Assembly (NCBI GenBank): GCA_963815135.1
Contig: CAWFFO010000010.1
Coordinates: forward strand, 54,950 to 118,949
From: CAIWTU01 sp963815135
GTDB lineage: Bacteria > Desulfobacterota > Desulfuromonadia > Geobacterales > Geobacteraceae
Direction of reading: 5' to 3'
Length of the DNA: 64,000 bases
The notes under the pieces are model-generated. The model had not been told where the DNA came from, did not search any database, and saw only the letters and a list, made by a program, of their open reading frames with translations. This document shows, piece after piece, positions 27,057-36,927 of the stretch; positions within the stretch are counted from its first letter, which is position 1, and every line of letters starts with the position of its first letter. A program made the position numbers and the translations under genes.

Positions 27057-30000
27057 CTATGCCTTCTCGATGTTGACGAGGAACGACTTGAACTCAGGTG
27101 TCTGGGTGTTCGCGTCCCCCACGAAGGGAGTCAGGGTGTTGGCCAGGTAACCGTTTTTGGCGAGCCCCTTGAAGCCCCAATGGATCGGGATCCCCACGTG
27201 GTGAACGGTCCTGCCGTTGACACGGAGGGGTTTGATGCGCCTGGTCACCACCGCCACCGCCTTGATGAAACCGCGGTTTGACCATACCTTGACCTGGTCG
27301 CCGGCCTTTATCCCCTTCTCCCTGGCCAGCTCCAAGCCGATTTCCACGAACTGTTCCGGCTGCAGGATTGACGACAGTCGGGTGTGCTTGGTCCAGAAGT
27401 GGAAATGCTCGGTTACACGATAGGTGGTTGCGGCGTAAGGGAATTCCTTGCTCTTGCCAAAGGCGGCCAGGTCATCCTTGAACACCCGCGCCGCCGGGTT
27501 GCTGATCACATTCGGGTGCAACGTATTGGTGTCAATCGGGGTCTCGAAAGGCTCGTAGTGCTCAGGAAAAGGCCCTTCCGCCATCTTGTCCAGGGCGAAC
27601 AACCGCCCCACCCCTTCAGGCTGCATGATAAACGGACCCATGCCCGCATCGGGGGGAGAATCCGGCTTGAAATCAGGCACGTCGGCCCCGGTCCACTTGG
27701 CGCCGTCCCAGTACACCAGTTTGCGCTTCGGGTCCCATGGTTTGCCGGACGGATCGCAGGAGGCGCGGTTGTAAAGGACACGCCGATTGGCCGGCCAGGC
27801 GAAGGCCCAGTTTATGGTGTTGCCCAGGCCCGATGGGTCATAATTGTCCCGTCGCGCCATCATGTTGCCCTTTTCTGTCCACGCCCCCGAATAGAGCCAG
27901 CAGCCGCAGGCGGTGGAGCCGTCGTCCCTGAGCTGGGCGAAGCCGTCCAGCTGCTGCCCTTTCCTCACGATGACTTTTGTCGGATCCTTCGGATCGGCAA
28001 GATCCGCCAGGGCCTTGCCGTTATACTCCATGGCCAGTTCTTCGGGAGCAGGCGCATCGGGGGATCCGAGTAGTCCCAGGCAAGGTTCAGGATCGGGTCG
28101 GGGAAGGCTCCCCCCTCCTTCCGATACAATTCCCGCAGTTTGAGGAAGATGCCGGCGATGATGTCCGCATCAGGCCTGGCATCTCCCGGCGGCGGCGCAC
28201 CCCCGTAGTGCCATTGCAGCCAGCGCCCGCTGTTGGTGAGAGAACCGTTCTCTTCGGCGAAGCAGGTGGAAGGAAGCCGGATCACTTCGGTGTGGATTTT
28301 AGAGGGGTCCACGTCGTTGAATTCGCCATGGTTTTCCCAGAAGCATGAGGTCTCCGTGGCCAGGGGATCGATCACCACCAGGTATTTCAGCTGTGACATG
28401 GCCCTGATCAACTTGGCCTTGTCGGGGATCGACGCCAGCGGGTTGAAGCCCTGGCAGATGTAGCCGTTAAGTTTCCCCTGATGCATAAGCTCGTAAACCT
28501 GGAGCACATCGTAAACCTTATCCAGCTTGGGAAGCCAGTCGTAGCACCAGTTGTTTTCCTTCGTAGCAGCAGCACCGAACCAGCTCTTCATCAGGCTGAC
28601 ATGGAACTTGGCATAATTGCTCCAGTAGGAGAGCTGGCCCGGACGCAGCGGCTTGAGGGCCCGCTTCCCGATGTAGGCCTGGTAGTCGATTTCCTTTTCA
28701 CCTGGGAGAGTTAGATAGCCGGGGAGAAGGTTGGAGAGGAGTCCCAGGTCGGTGAGCCCCTGAATGTTGGAATGCCCGCGCAATGCGTTTACCCCGCCTC
28801 CCGCCATCCCCACATTGCCCAGCAGGAGCTGCACCATGGCGGCAGTGCGGATCATCTGCGATCCCACCGAGTGCTGGGTCCAGCCGAGGGCGTACATGAA
28901 GGTGGTGGTGCGGTCCGGGACCGAGGTGGTGGCGATAAGCTCACACACTTTCAGGAATGTATCCTTCGGCGTGCCGCAGATATTGCTCACCGTTTCCGGC
29001 GTGTAGCGGGAATAATGCTGCTTGAGCAGCTGCAGCACGCAGCGAGGATGCTGCATGGTCTCGTCCACTTTGGCATAGCCGTCCGGGCCGATCTCGTAGG
29101 CCCAGGTGGAGCGGTCGTATTTGCGGCCAGCCTCGTCATATCCTGAGAAGAGGCCGGAATCGAACCTGTAGCCATCGCTGACTATAAAAGAGGCGTTGCT
29201 GTAAGCCTTGACGTATTCATGCTGGATCCTGTCGTGGGAGAGCAGGTAGTTGATAACTCCGCCCAGGAACGCAATGTCCGTGCCGGTGCGCAAGGGTGCA
29301 TAGAGATCCGCCACCGATGCCGAGCGGGTGAAGCGCGGGTCGATAACGATGAACGTGGCATGGTTGTGGGCCTTGGCCTCGGTAACCCATTTGAAGCCGC
29401 AGGGGTGCGCCTCGGCGGCATTGCCGCCCATGACGATGATGACGTTGGCGTTCTTGATGTCCACCCAGTGGTTGGTCATCGCGCCGCGACCGAATGTGGG
29501 GGCCAAACTGGCCACCGTTGGTCCGTGTCAGACCCGGGCCTGATTGTCGAAGGCCAGTATGCCCAGATTGCGGATGACCTTGTGGGTGATGTAACCGGAT
29601 TCGTTGCTGGAAGCGGAGGCTGCCAGGAAACCGGTGGTAACCCAGCGGTTGACCGTGGCTCCGGCATCATTAGTGGCTACGAAGTTTTTGTCCCGGTCGT
29701 CCTTCATCAGGCGGGCGACCCGCGAAAACGCTTCGTCCCAGGAGATGCGCTTCCACTCGCTGGAGCCAGGTGCGCGGTATTCCGGGAATTTAAGCCGGTC
29801 CGGGCTGTTGACGAAGTCTATCAGCCCTGCCCCCTTCGGACAGAGGGTGCCGCGGTTCACCGGATGGTCCGGGTCCCCCTCGATGTGGAAGATGGACAGC
29901 TGTGCGTTTTTCGCCTTGTCTGCCCATGCTGTGCATGATCAGGCCGCAGCTCACCGAGCAGTAGGGGCAGGTGTTGCGGGTTTCGGTGCTGCGCTCCAGC

Positions 30001-30116
30001 TTGAATGCGCGCATTTCGGCGCGGGCATCTGCGATCGGAAAGCCCAGAGCCGCGATACTCGAACTTCCCAGACCTGCAGCGGAAATCTTGAAAAACTGCC
30101 TTCTCGTCACTTGCAT
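27057..30116 (-). CDS. fdnG: Selenocysteine formate dehydrogenase-N alpha subunit, two frameshifts
   Basis: Catalytic Mo-bisMGD subunit, exported by Tat: signal TRRQFFKISAAGLGSSSIA after ATG 30116 with GGGAGG upstream. The [4Fe-4S] motif is CPYCSVSCGL. In-frame TGA at 29528-29530 falls in ARV(U)HGPTVASLAPTFGRG, exactly the Sec site of E. coli FdnG, so it is read as selenocysteine. The remaining sequence tracks FdnG along about 1010 residues (NHWVDIKNA, CGTPKD, RGHSNIQGLTDLG, CFAEENGS, ANTLTPFVGDANTQTPE). One-base shifts occur near 29920 (after IMHSMG) and near 28060 (a G5 run, after NLAWDYSDPP). They would inactivate it unless they are sequence errors. It oxidises formate in the periplasm. 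Confidence 0.9.
29496..29530 (-). promoter_or_regulatory. UGA-Sec codon with SECIS-like hairpin
   Basis: UGA at 29528-29530. On the minus strand GUGGCC-AGUUU-GGCC followed by CCCAC forms a hairpin starting about 13 nt downstream, the position of the bacterial SECIS element in fdnG. The pairing is read by eye; SelB binding is inferred. Confidence 0.7.
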
Positions 30117-30389
30117 TTTCACACCTCCCTGATGAGGATGAATTGCCTACATATCAATAATGGTATTTATAGTGCAGATGGCCGAACATGGATTTATATT
30201 CAATAGCGGGCTCAAGGTGCGCCTGAGGCTGCTCGAAAGATTATCGAGTGCAAATAAAGGATACTTCAATATAATTTGATGTCAATTCATGCAGAAAGCG
30301 AGATTTTAGACCCGGAAATCCGCCGGATGCGGGACGAAATGCTGCAGATGGTCAGATGGACTTGTATTTTGCGGAAAATTGGAAATCTA

Positions 30390-30953
30390 TTAACTTGTAT
30401 GCTCTTTTACTTTTACATTAACAGCCCGCTCCATCTGAATCAGATGCCGGCGGGAATGCATGAGGAGAAACCGGAGCCACTGATACATGTCGAGACGACC
30501 GAGATCCCGCACCGACATCCGGATCGTATGCAGGAAACCTTCGCCATTCGACATCCTCTTCAGAATGAGAAGGCATTCGCTGCCCTGCCGGGCCAGAACC
30601 TCACGAATCTTCGCTTGCGGCAGAGTACCGGTGGGCACCATGTGCTTCGGCGGCTGCCAGTCGAATGCATCCGGATCTGCTATCTCTGCGAAAATTGTGA
30701 AGTCACTCTCGCCGTCAGGAACCGGTACTCCCCTGTCCGCCCTCCGGACGGCAGTTTCAACACCCTTGCGTAGCGTCAGCAGCAGGTAATTATTTACGAT
30801 ACACACGTGTTCGATGATGAGCGAGATGCTCCAGCCGACGTCCTCAGGAACCACTGCAAGCACATCGGGCGGTTGTGTGCACCACCGTTCGAGCTGCATA
30901 AACACCTCCTCTATCTCGACGCGCAGGATGGCTATGGTCTTCTCAGCCGGCAT
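30390..30953 (-). CDS. DinB-superfamily protein
   Basis: Four-helix DinB/YfiT-like protein of about 187 residues. The metal-site pattern is present: a His in WSISLIIEHV, then a C-terminal HSRRH pair in LLMHSRRHLIQMER. Such proteins include thiol-S-transferases and stress-induced metalloproteins. ATG 30953 has AAAGGAGATG upstream; the in-frame ATG at 30974 lies before that site and is rejected. It is divergent from nothing obvious and shares the strand of the fdn operon but is separated from it by 270 bp. The substrate is unknown. Confidence 0.8.
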   Translation of the reverse strand: MPAEKTIAILRVEIEEVFMQLERWCTQPPDVLAVVPEDVGWSISLIIEHVCIVNNYLLLTLRKGVETAVRRADRGVPVPDGESDFTIFAEIADPDAFDWQPPKHMVPTGTLPQAKIREVLARQGSECLLILKRMSNGEGFLHTIRMSVRDLGRLDMYQWLRFLLMHSRRHLIQMERAVNVKVKEHTS

Positions 30954-31161
30954 AATACATCTCCTTTTTGTCATTTAATTCTTCAGCCAGGCAAATAGCT
31001 TCGCACTTTGCAATCGGCATTCCCAGCCATTGCCGACTGGCTCTGACAGGAAAATGCTTTTCAACCTGAATAGGCGCAAGGTTTTATAAAAAGGCGGTCA
31101 TCTTTCTGAGCGAGGAATTTATTCGTTTTACCGAAGAAAAAGAAAGCGGCACCAAAAACAC

Positions 31162-32389
31162 CTATTTCGTCTTGTCACAGATAGACTTGGTCAGGACAAA
31201 CAGCGCCAAGGAATGAAACGGACATTGCAGAACATCGCGGATCTGTGAAAACATAAGATATGAGGGATGTTGTGTCAGCCCCCAGTCATTTAGATCGAGT
31301 GAAAATCTGTTCAGAGTAAAATAGAAGGTCGCGCCCTGGTCCGGTTCCCCTTCGGCCCAGATTCTGCCGCCATGTCTGCGTATGATCCGTTCCACCGTGG
31401 CAAGACCGATGCCGAAGCCTTTGAATTTAGTGGAACCTGGGAGCCTCTGGAATGGTATGAAAAGCTTGTCCGCGTCAACCATGTCAAAACCAGCGCCATT
31501 GTCCCGGACGTAATAAGTCTTCTTACCGTTTATTGTGCCGGGCCGAACTCGATTAAGGCTTCTCTTTCCTGCCCGTATATTTCCAGGCGTTTCCCAGGAG
31601 ATTGTTCATAACCACCCGTAAAAGCTTCGCATCCCCCAGGCTTCCATCTCCTCTTCAATAATAAAAGTCGCGCGGCGCTCAGGTTCGGACAGCTTCAACT
31701 CCACGGCAACAGCCTGCGCCAGAAGGCTCAGGCTGACTGCCTCTATGTGCGGTTCGGCATGGGCCAGACGGGAAAAAGTAAGAAGAGAGTCTATTTTCTG
31801 ATCATTCTCAAGGTGGTCTCGAAGATAGTCCGGACAAGTGAGTCGCACTCTTCGCCTACCCTGTCCCGATACATTTCACGGATTGTCTGGCAACAGAGGC
31901 TAATGACGTTGAGGGGGTAGCGCAGATCATGGGAAACATTTTAACTGAATGTAAGTTCCCGGTTTACCATCTCCAGTTCGGCAGAACGCGAGGAAAGAGT
32001 TTTATTCAGTTTATCGATTTCTTCTTTCGCACGCTTCCTTTCCGTAACGTCTCGCAATGAGGCCAGGAAAGCTTGATTCCCCTCCCATTCCGTTTCCGTA
32101 ACCCGCATCTCGACGATGGATGTTTTGTCGCCCTGGCAAAAGACATCCAACTCGGTTGTCTCTCCGGCGACGACCGGAAATCCGAACGATGACCCCATGA
32201 GTTCACCCGCTTTCCGGCAGAATAACTTCTCCGCTGCCGGATTAATGAAGCAAATAACTCCATTAATATCCACAATGACAATGCCGTCGACGCTTCTCTG
32301 GATAATATTACTGAAGCGTTCTTCGTTCGCTCCAGCGCCAGCGCCAGGTCTTCCGGCTGCCTCATTGATGTATTATCCTTTCTGGACAT
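31162..32389 (-). pseudogene. PAS histidine kinase, decayed (frameshifts and an in-frame stop)
   Basis: Follows kaiC by 30 nt. Starts MSRKDNTSMRQPEDLA after ATG 32389, shifts near 32320 to a PAS domain (GIVIVDINGVICFINPAAEKL) and a linker. The HisKA region reads RELTFS, stop TAA at 31941-31943, then NVSHDLRYPLNV in the same frame, so a normally aromatic residue of the H-box lead is replaced by a stop. Later shifts separate DSLLTFSRLAHAEPH and the HATPase pieces MVDADKLFIPFQRL and GFGIGLATVERIIRRHGG. A nonsense codon is harder to blame on homopolymer error. It was probably the output kinase of the kai locus. Confidence 0.8.
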
Positions 32390-32419
32390 GGGATCATCCT
32401 CTATCGTTGGTTGTTTGGG

Positions 32420-33928
32420 TTACTCGGTCTTGAAAAGGCCGTTGAGTCTCTCGATTTCGTCTGAAGTTACCTGTACCGGATTGCCCGAAAGTATGCCGGA
32501 AATCCCCCTGAACGGTTTGCCGATGTGCATCCCCCGGTTGTCGATGGAGAATTCCCGGATTTCCTTCTCATGCATTGAGCCGCGCATCTTTATCACCGTA
32601 ATTCCACGCCTGATGTCGCCTAACATCTCCACGTAACGAAGCAGTATAATGGTATCGGTAATGGTAGATATGTGCGACTCCGTTACAGAAGTCCCGCCCA
32701 TCAAGGTCGGGGTGGTGGCGGTAAACAGGCCGGCTATTTCCCGGTGCTTGATGAACGAGGTCAGACCGATGATGAACTCGCGAAAGCCTTTTCGGGTCGA
32801 AACCCTTTCCAGGGCTGAGAGGCTGTCCACAGCTACCCGATCCGGCCGGAATTCCTCAATTGCCGCTTTGATTTCGATGAGATGGTCCTCCAGGCATGCC
32901 GCTTCCGGATATGCGCAGATTATTTTCAGTCTGCCGGCCTTTTCCATAAGCTCGAAGTCATCTCCCCAGCCTCGGGTGTTGCGGATGAGCTGCTCGCGGC
33001 TTTCCTCGAAGGCCAGCATCAGGCCTTTCTCGCCGGGACCCGTTCCGGCCAGAAACTTGGTCGACAACAGGGTCTTCCCAGTGCCGGTAGCTCCGGAAAC
33101 CAGTACGACCGAATCCTGGAAGAACCCTCCCCCGCACATGCGATTCAGGTCTTCGTTTCCTGATGAAATGCGTTCCACGGAAGAATGCTGGGTGAGCTCA
33201 ATGGCCGAGAGAGGGATAACCACGATTCCGTTTCCGGGGGTAACGGTGAAAGGCCACTCCCCCTTCTGGTGGTAAGTCCCGCGAAATTTAAGTATTTCCA
33301 TGGTACGTCGGCGTTTCTCTGCCTCCAGGATATTGCGCAATATGATGACGTTGTCCGCGACGAATTCCTCGACTCCAAAGCGGGATATGTCCCCGTATTC
33401 CTCGGTGCGTTCAGCAGTCAGCACGGAGGTGACCTCCATCCGTCTCAAGGCCGCTGCAATTCGGAATAGTTCCCGGCGAACCGTGGAAAGGTCCCTGAAC
33501 AGTGTAAAAACGGCCCCGAGCGAGTCCATGGCCAACCTTACCGCTCCTACTCTGTGTACCGCATGTTCGATCCTGGCCAAAAGGGCTCCGAAGTCGAAAT
33601 CTCCAATAACCAGCGTCTCCTGTCCGGGCTCAGGAGAGACATCAACAAAAGCCCATTTCCCTTCAGCTTCCCATTGCCCGATGTCCCAGCCGAAACCTTT
33701 CATGTTGCGCCGGATATCCTCTGGTGATTCCTCGAAGGTGACAAAGACTCCGTTTTCACCACTCATGGCAATGCCCGCCGCCAGGTACTGGGCTGCAAAC
33801 ACTGTCTTCGCGCTTCCTGCCGTCCCCGATACCAGCGTTGTACGTCCCTTGGGCAGACCTCCGTTACTTATCAGGTCAAAGCCGGAAATGTGAGTTACAA
33901 GTTTATCTATATCCGAATATTCACGCAT
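32420..33928 (-). CDS. kaiC: KaiC-like circadian clock ATPase/kinase
   Basis: Double RecA-fold protein of 502 residues, the usual KaiC length. Walker A motifs are GTAGSAKT (35-42) and GATGTGKT (second half); paired catalytic glutamates appear as FEES in each half (VTFEESPED and LAFEESREQ). The CII phosphorylation region SVTESHISTITDT keeps Thr416, Ser421 and Thr422, equivalent to T426/S431/T432 of Synechococcus KaiC, so auto-phosphorylation is plausible. GGAGATTT lies upstream. Outside cyanobacteria KaiC serves timing or stress roles, usually with KaiB and PAS-kinases, as here; no kaiA is seen. It is the only intact gene in the locus. Confidence 0.95.
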   Translation of the reverse strand: MREYSDIDKLVTHISGFDLISNGGLPKGRTTLVSGTAGSAKTVFAAQYLAAGIAMSGENGVFVTFEESPEDIRRNMKGFGWDIGQWEAEGKWAFVDVSPEPGQETLVIGDFDFGALLARIEHAVHRVGAVRLAMDSLGAVFTLFRDLSTVRRELFRIAAALRRMEVTSVLTAERTEEYGDISRFGVEEFVADNVIILRNILEAEKRRRTMEILKFRGTYHQKGEWPFTVTPGNGIVVIPLSAIELTQHSSVERISSGNEDLNRMCGGGFFQDSVVLVSGATGTGKTLLSTKFLAGTGPGEKGLMLAFEESREQLIRNTRGWGDDFELMEKAGRLKIICAYPEAACLEDHLIEIKAAIEEFRPDRVAVDSLSALERVSTRKGFREFIIGLTSFIKHREIAGLFTATTPTLMGGTSVTESHISTITDTIILLRYVEMLGDIRRGITVIKMRGSMHEKEIREFSIDNRGMHIGKPFRGISGILSGNPVQVTSDEIERLNGLFKTE

Positions 33929-33955
33929 TCTGTTAAATCTCCATTATTTACCCGG

Positions 33956-34234
33956 TCACATGAGGTTCTTAATATCGAGCCCGATCAGAACTTTCTCGCT
34001 GTCCGACAAATCGCCTATGATGCGCCTGACGGGGGGAGGAAGCTTTTTGACCAGCGTAGGATACCAGGATCTTTTCATCCTCAGCAAGTTGCGGACGTTC
34101 CAGGACGTCGATTACCTCAAGTTCGAACTCTCGGCCAGGTCCCGCTCGCAGATCAAACTCAGGTTGGCAATGCACTGCTCGGTTCTGGGTGTCCTTCCAG
34201 CTATAAACAATTTAAGGAGGTATTTACCGGCCAT
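33956..34234 (-). pseudogene. kaiB: KaiB, two compensating frameshifts
   Basis: Thioredoxin-like KaiB of 92 codons directly upstream of kaiC. AAGGAGAAGAAG precedes ATG 34234. It starts KYLLKLFIAGRTPRTEQC, shifts near 34125 to EFELEVIDVLERPQLAEDE, and shifts back near 34055 to PTLVKKLPPPVRRIIGDLSD and GLDIKN. The first and last segments share one frame, so one deletion and one insertion roughly cancel, but stops occur in between. The residues typical of KaiB (RT, LEVIDV, P-Q-LAE, PTL-KKLPPP) all remain, so loss is recent or the sequence is misread. Confidence 0.85.
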
Positions 34235-34239
34235 CTTCT

Positions 34240-35616
34240 TCTCCTTTTCCCGGAATTTTGTGCCCGGTTTGACCTTTGGGGCCATCCCCATCGAAGCCTG
34301 GTTGCGGTAGGGGGTGGAGAGGCGTCCATAAGCTCAACCAGAGGAAATGCCTCGTCGATAAATCCCCGCATTGGACGGTGGCGTGCACTTGCTTTTCCTT
34401 TTCAGAACGGCGCTGTGCAAATCCACCAGGTCGCGCGGAGCAGCCTTCAGGTAGCATAGCCGCTCGGCTATATCCTCAAGGGGACCGGAAAGGTTATCTT
34501 CAACCCGGTACACTCTCCGTTCCAGTGCCCGGTCCATGATCCCGTCATATTTTTCAACGATATCATTGAAAACGTCTGGAACCGATACACTCAGAGTTTC
34601 CACTCCCAACTGCCGGGCAGTTACCCCAGCATTATGAGGCCTTGCAATTTGTTCAAGGTAGTGAAGTGTGGTTTCAAGTTCCCTGATTCTCTCCTCCATG
34701 AGATACGCCCTGGCTTCCCTCGGCCCGTTTCAGTTCAGTGACGTCGAAATAAAGTTCGATGCGTCCTCCCGCGTATAGACCTGAAGAAATCGGTTCGTCG
34801 CGATATTCAAGCCAGCGCTCGCTATGGCTTTCTCCGGCCAGGACGTGTATCTCGATACATTCCCCAAGCTTCTCCCTGTCGTGGGAGAAAGAGCATTCGT
34901 TCCAGGAAAATATCAGGCGCTTCGATCTTGTCCTTCAGCATTTCCCGAGCTATTCGCATGCCTTTTCCAAGTACTTCGTGCCTGCTGATGGCAAAGAAAC
35001 CTTCCAACGCCTTGTTGATGCAGACAATTTCGAACGCGGAATTAAGTATTATAATCCCCCCGGCAGTACTGTCGAGGACGGCATCAATTAGGGATCGGCA
35101 TTTTTTTTCACTTTCCAGCAGCGTTTTTTCCATCTCGCGTCGATCACTGATGTCGGAAATTGTTGCCATAACCAGCGTTTCCACACCCCGCCCTACAGGC
35201 TGAGGCTATCTCCACCGGGAATTCCCCGCAGTAAGATCGCCCCGCTAAAAGTTCGAGCCCACCTCCCATCGGCCGGTTGCAGGGATTCGCCAGGTAGTCC
35301 ATCCTGTGTTTTACGTGGGTATCCTGAATCTGCCCGGGACAAGCATTTCCTCGCTATTACGAGAATCTCGTCACGACTGTAGGCAACCAGTTTTTCTCCA
35401 CGGGCATTGGCCAGTATGATATGCCCGCTCCAGTTTACTATTATTATTGCCTCGGCTGACGACTCCAGAAGAGACTTATAAAGAGCATCACTGCTTTCCA
35501 AGCAATTTCTCCATGTTAAAAGAAAAAAGCCGGGCAGAAATTTTGCCGGTTTCAACGGATTCAGCCATCACTCCAACGTTAATGTCAACAAAAATGTATT
35601 GCTGTTCTTCGTTCAC
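34240..35616 (-). pseudogene. PAS-domain sensor protein upstream of kaiB, frameshifted
   Basis: Pieces of one protein, 5' to 3': NEEQQYIFVDINVGVMAES from GTG about 35616, a shift near 35497, PAS1 (LYKSLLESSAEAIIIVNWSG), more shifts between 35350 and 35190, PAS2 (CRSLIDAVLDSTAGGIIILN, ALEGFFAISRHEVLGKG), then a helical C-terminal region (MEERIRELETTLHYLEQIA, DLVDLHSAVLKRKSK) ending next to kaiB. No kinase domain is present, so it may have been a PAS sensor or adaptor for the Kai proteins. Boundaries are approximate. At least four one-base shifts are needed. Confidence 0.65.
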
Positions 35617-35661
35617 ATCAGCGAGTTGCCGTTAACCTGAAAGTTCAGTATCCTATGGAAT

Positions 35662-35848
35662 TTATCTCCCATCGCCCTGGCTCCCGAAGGGCAAGCCCAA
35701 ATAGTTGAAGATGATGTGCATCTCAGACAAGTCACCAATAACACGCCTTGCCGGATTGGTGAATATTAGTCTAGGCAACGGATTTTTTCGCTGCGGCCAA
35801 CTGTGGTCTTTCCGACACATCGTGAACCTCCAGCTCGAAGTTGGTTCA
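35662..35848 (-). pseudogene. Second kaiB-like gene remnant
   Basis: Two fragments match the KaiB core: NFELEVHDVSERPQLAAAKK, then after a stop and a shift NPARRVIGDLSE and FNYLGLP. The N-terminal third is missing. The wording differs from the kaiB at 33956, so it is a paralogue and not a tandem duplicate. It probably began the same kai unit once. Confidence 0.65.
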
Positions 35849-36652
35849 GAGTATTATCAGTTTTCCACAGGAATTATATTGATGCTTCATTGCGGGGATT
35901 ACACGTCAATATACAATCAAGCAATTAATAATCAGTTTTGTCTGCACTTCGGAGAGGGCCTGTCCGGTTTGAGTACAATTGCACCACACGTGCACCCATG
36001 CTTTTTCCTCCATGGCTGGTACATTTGATCTGTTATTATCTTTTTAATTGGTTACAGGGGAAATGGCAATACTGGATAAGCGTAAATGCTTTTGAAAAAA
36101 ATATCACAGAAGCTTTATAAATGACAAGTGTTTGAACATCAGTTTGCCGCTTTCCATTTCGAAGTCTGCCGGTTAAATTAAACAAGCTCAGCAGCCGATC
36201 TTCAAGCAGACTAATACATGGCGGATATTTTTGCTTTTGGGTTTTTGACAGAAAAGGCGACAAGTGAAAAAAGCATTTTCTTCGTCAATGACATAAGGAA
36301 AATTTCACGTCGAAATATATTTTGTAATCCTGTCAGGCTCTCAAACGTCTTTACATGTAACGCCAGCATGAACAGATATAGTCACTTTAATAGGAGCAGT
36401 GAGCACTGCAAGAGATGACTTTGCGCATGACTTTTCCGGAATTAGGAAAAGTTCATATTGCTGCTGAACGTACAGCCCGGATGAAATGAGTGATTTGCCC
36501 GGGATGGGATAGAAAGCGAGGATTTCAGGTACAAAAAATCAGCCCGCCATTGCCAGCGAAAAGTTATTTCTTTTGTAAGTTCGGGCCTTAGCTCTTCGCC
36601 ATTGACAGCAGGCATGGAAGCTGTAATATTTTCGGCAACAAACTTCAGAAGC
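35849..36652. other. Intergenic region without a convincing gene
   Basis: About 800 bp of AT-rich sequence between the kai locus and the riboswitch. Readings of 60-75 codons occur on both strands but none has a ribosome site or recognisable family. The promoter feeding the riboswitch at 36653 should lie at its right end. Confidence 0.5.
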
Positions 36653-36738
36653 AGATAGACGATAATACTAAACCACTCGCAAGAGTGGGACGGAAAGCCT
36701 ACAGGGTCTCATGAAGACAGCCGGGTCGCCGAACTATC
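36653..36738 (+). ncRNA. GEMM-Ib riboswitch, 3',3'-cGAMP type
   Basis: Matches the Geobacter cGAMP riboswitch class nearly base for base: P1 GATAG/CTATC (36654-36658 with 36734-36738), AATACTAAACC, a P2 stem CACTC-GCAA-GAGTG with GNRA tetraloop, GGGACGGAAAGCC, then TACAGGGTCTC-ATGA-GAC and ACAGCCGGGTCGCC. The tetraloop, the AAAGCC core and the 3' GCCGGG segment are the conserved ligand and docking parts. The upstream AATACTAAACC form is that of the cGAMP-selective Geobacter members, not Vc2-type c-di-GMP sensors. It lies 190 nt upstream of an outer-membrane protein gene. Confidence 0.9.
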
Positions 36739-36765
36739 CAACGGATATTCAGCCCCGGCTTTTTT
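36719..36765 (+). terminator. Intrinsic terminator overlapping the riboswitch
   Basis: AGCCGGG (36719-36725, within the aptamer 3' strand) can pair with CCCGGCT (36754-36760) followed by six T. An inner stem TATCC/GGATA competes with P1. Ligand-bound aptamer should block this stem, so cGAMP is predicted to turn transcription on. Confidence 0.8.
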
Positions 36766-36927
36766 GTTTGCAATGGATGCCGGCAGCTGAATCATTAAAA
36801 GGAAAGGAGGGATTGTGGAAAAGTCTCTTATGGGACTTATGAGCTCAATCGTCGTATTGACACGGCATATCGAATCCCGGAATTCATTGTCGGATTCGGT
36901 CTGTAAATTTCCATCAAGGAGGAGAAA

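Noticed and set aside
30276..30773. Plus-strand reading opposite the DinB gene
   Set aside because: No domain, no ribosome site; DinB on the minus strand explains the sequence.
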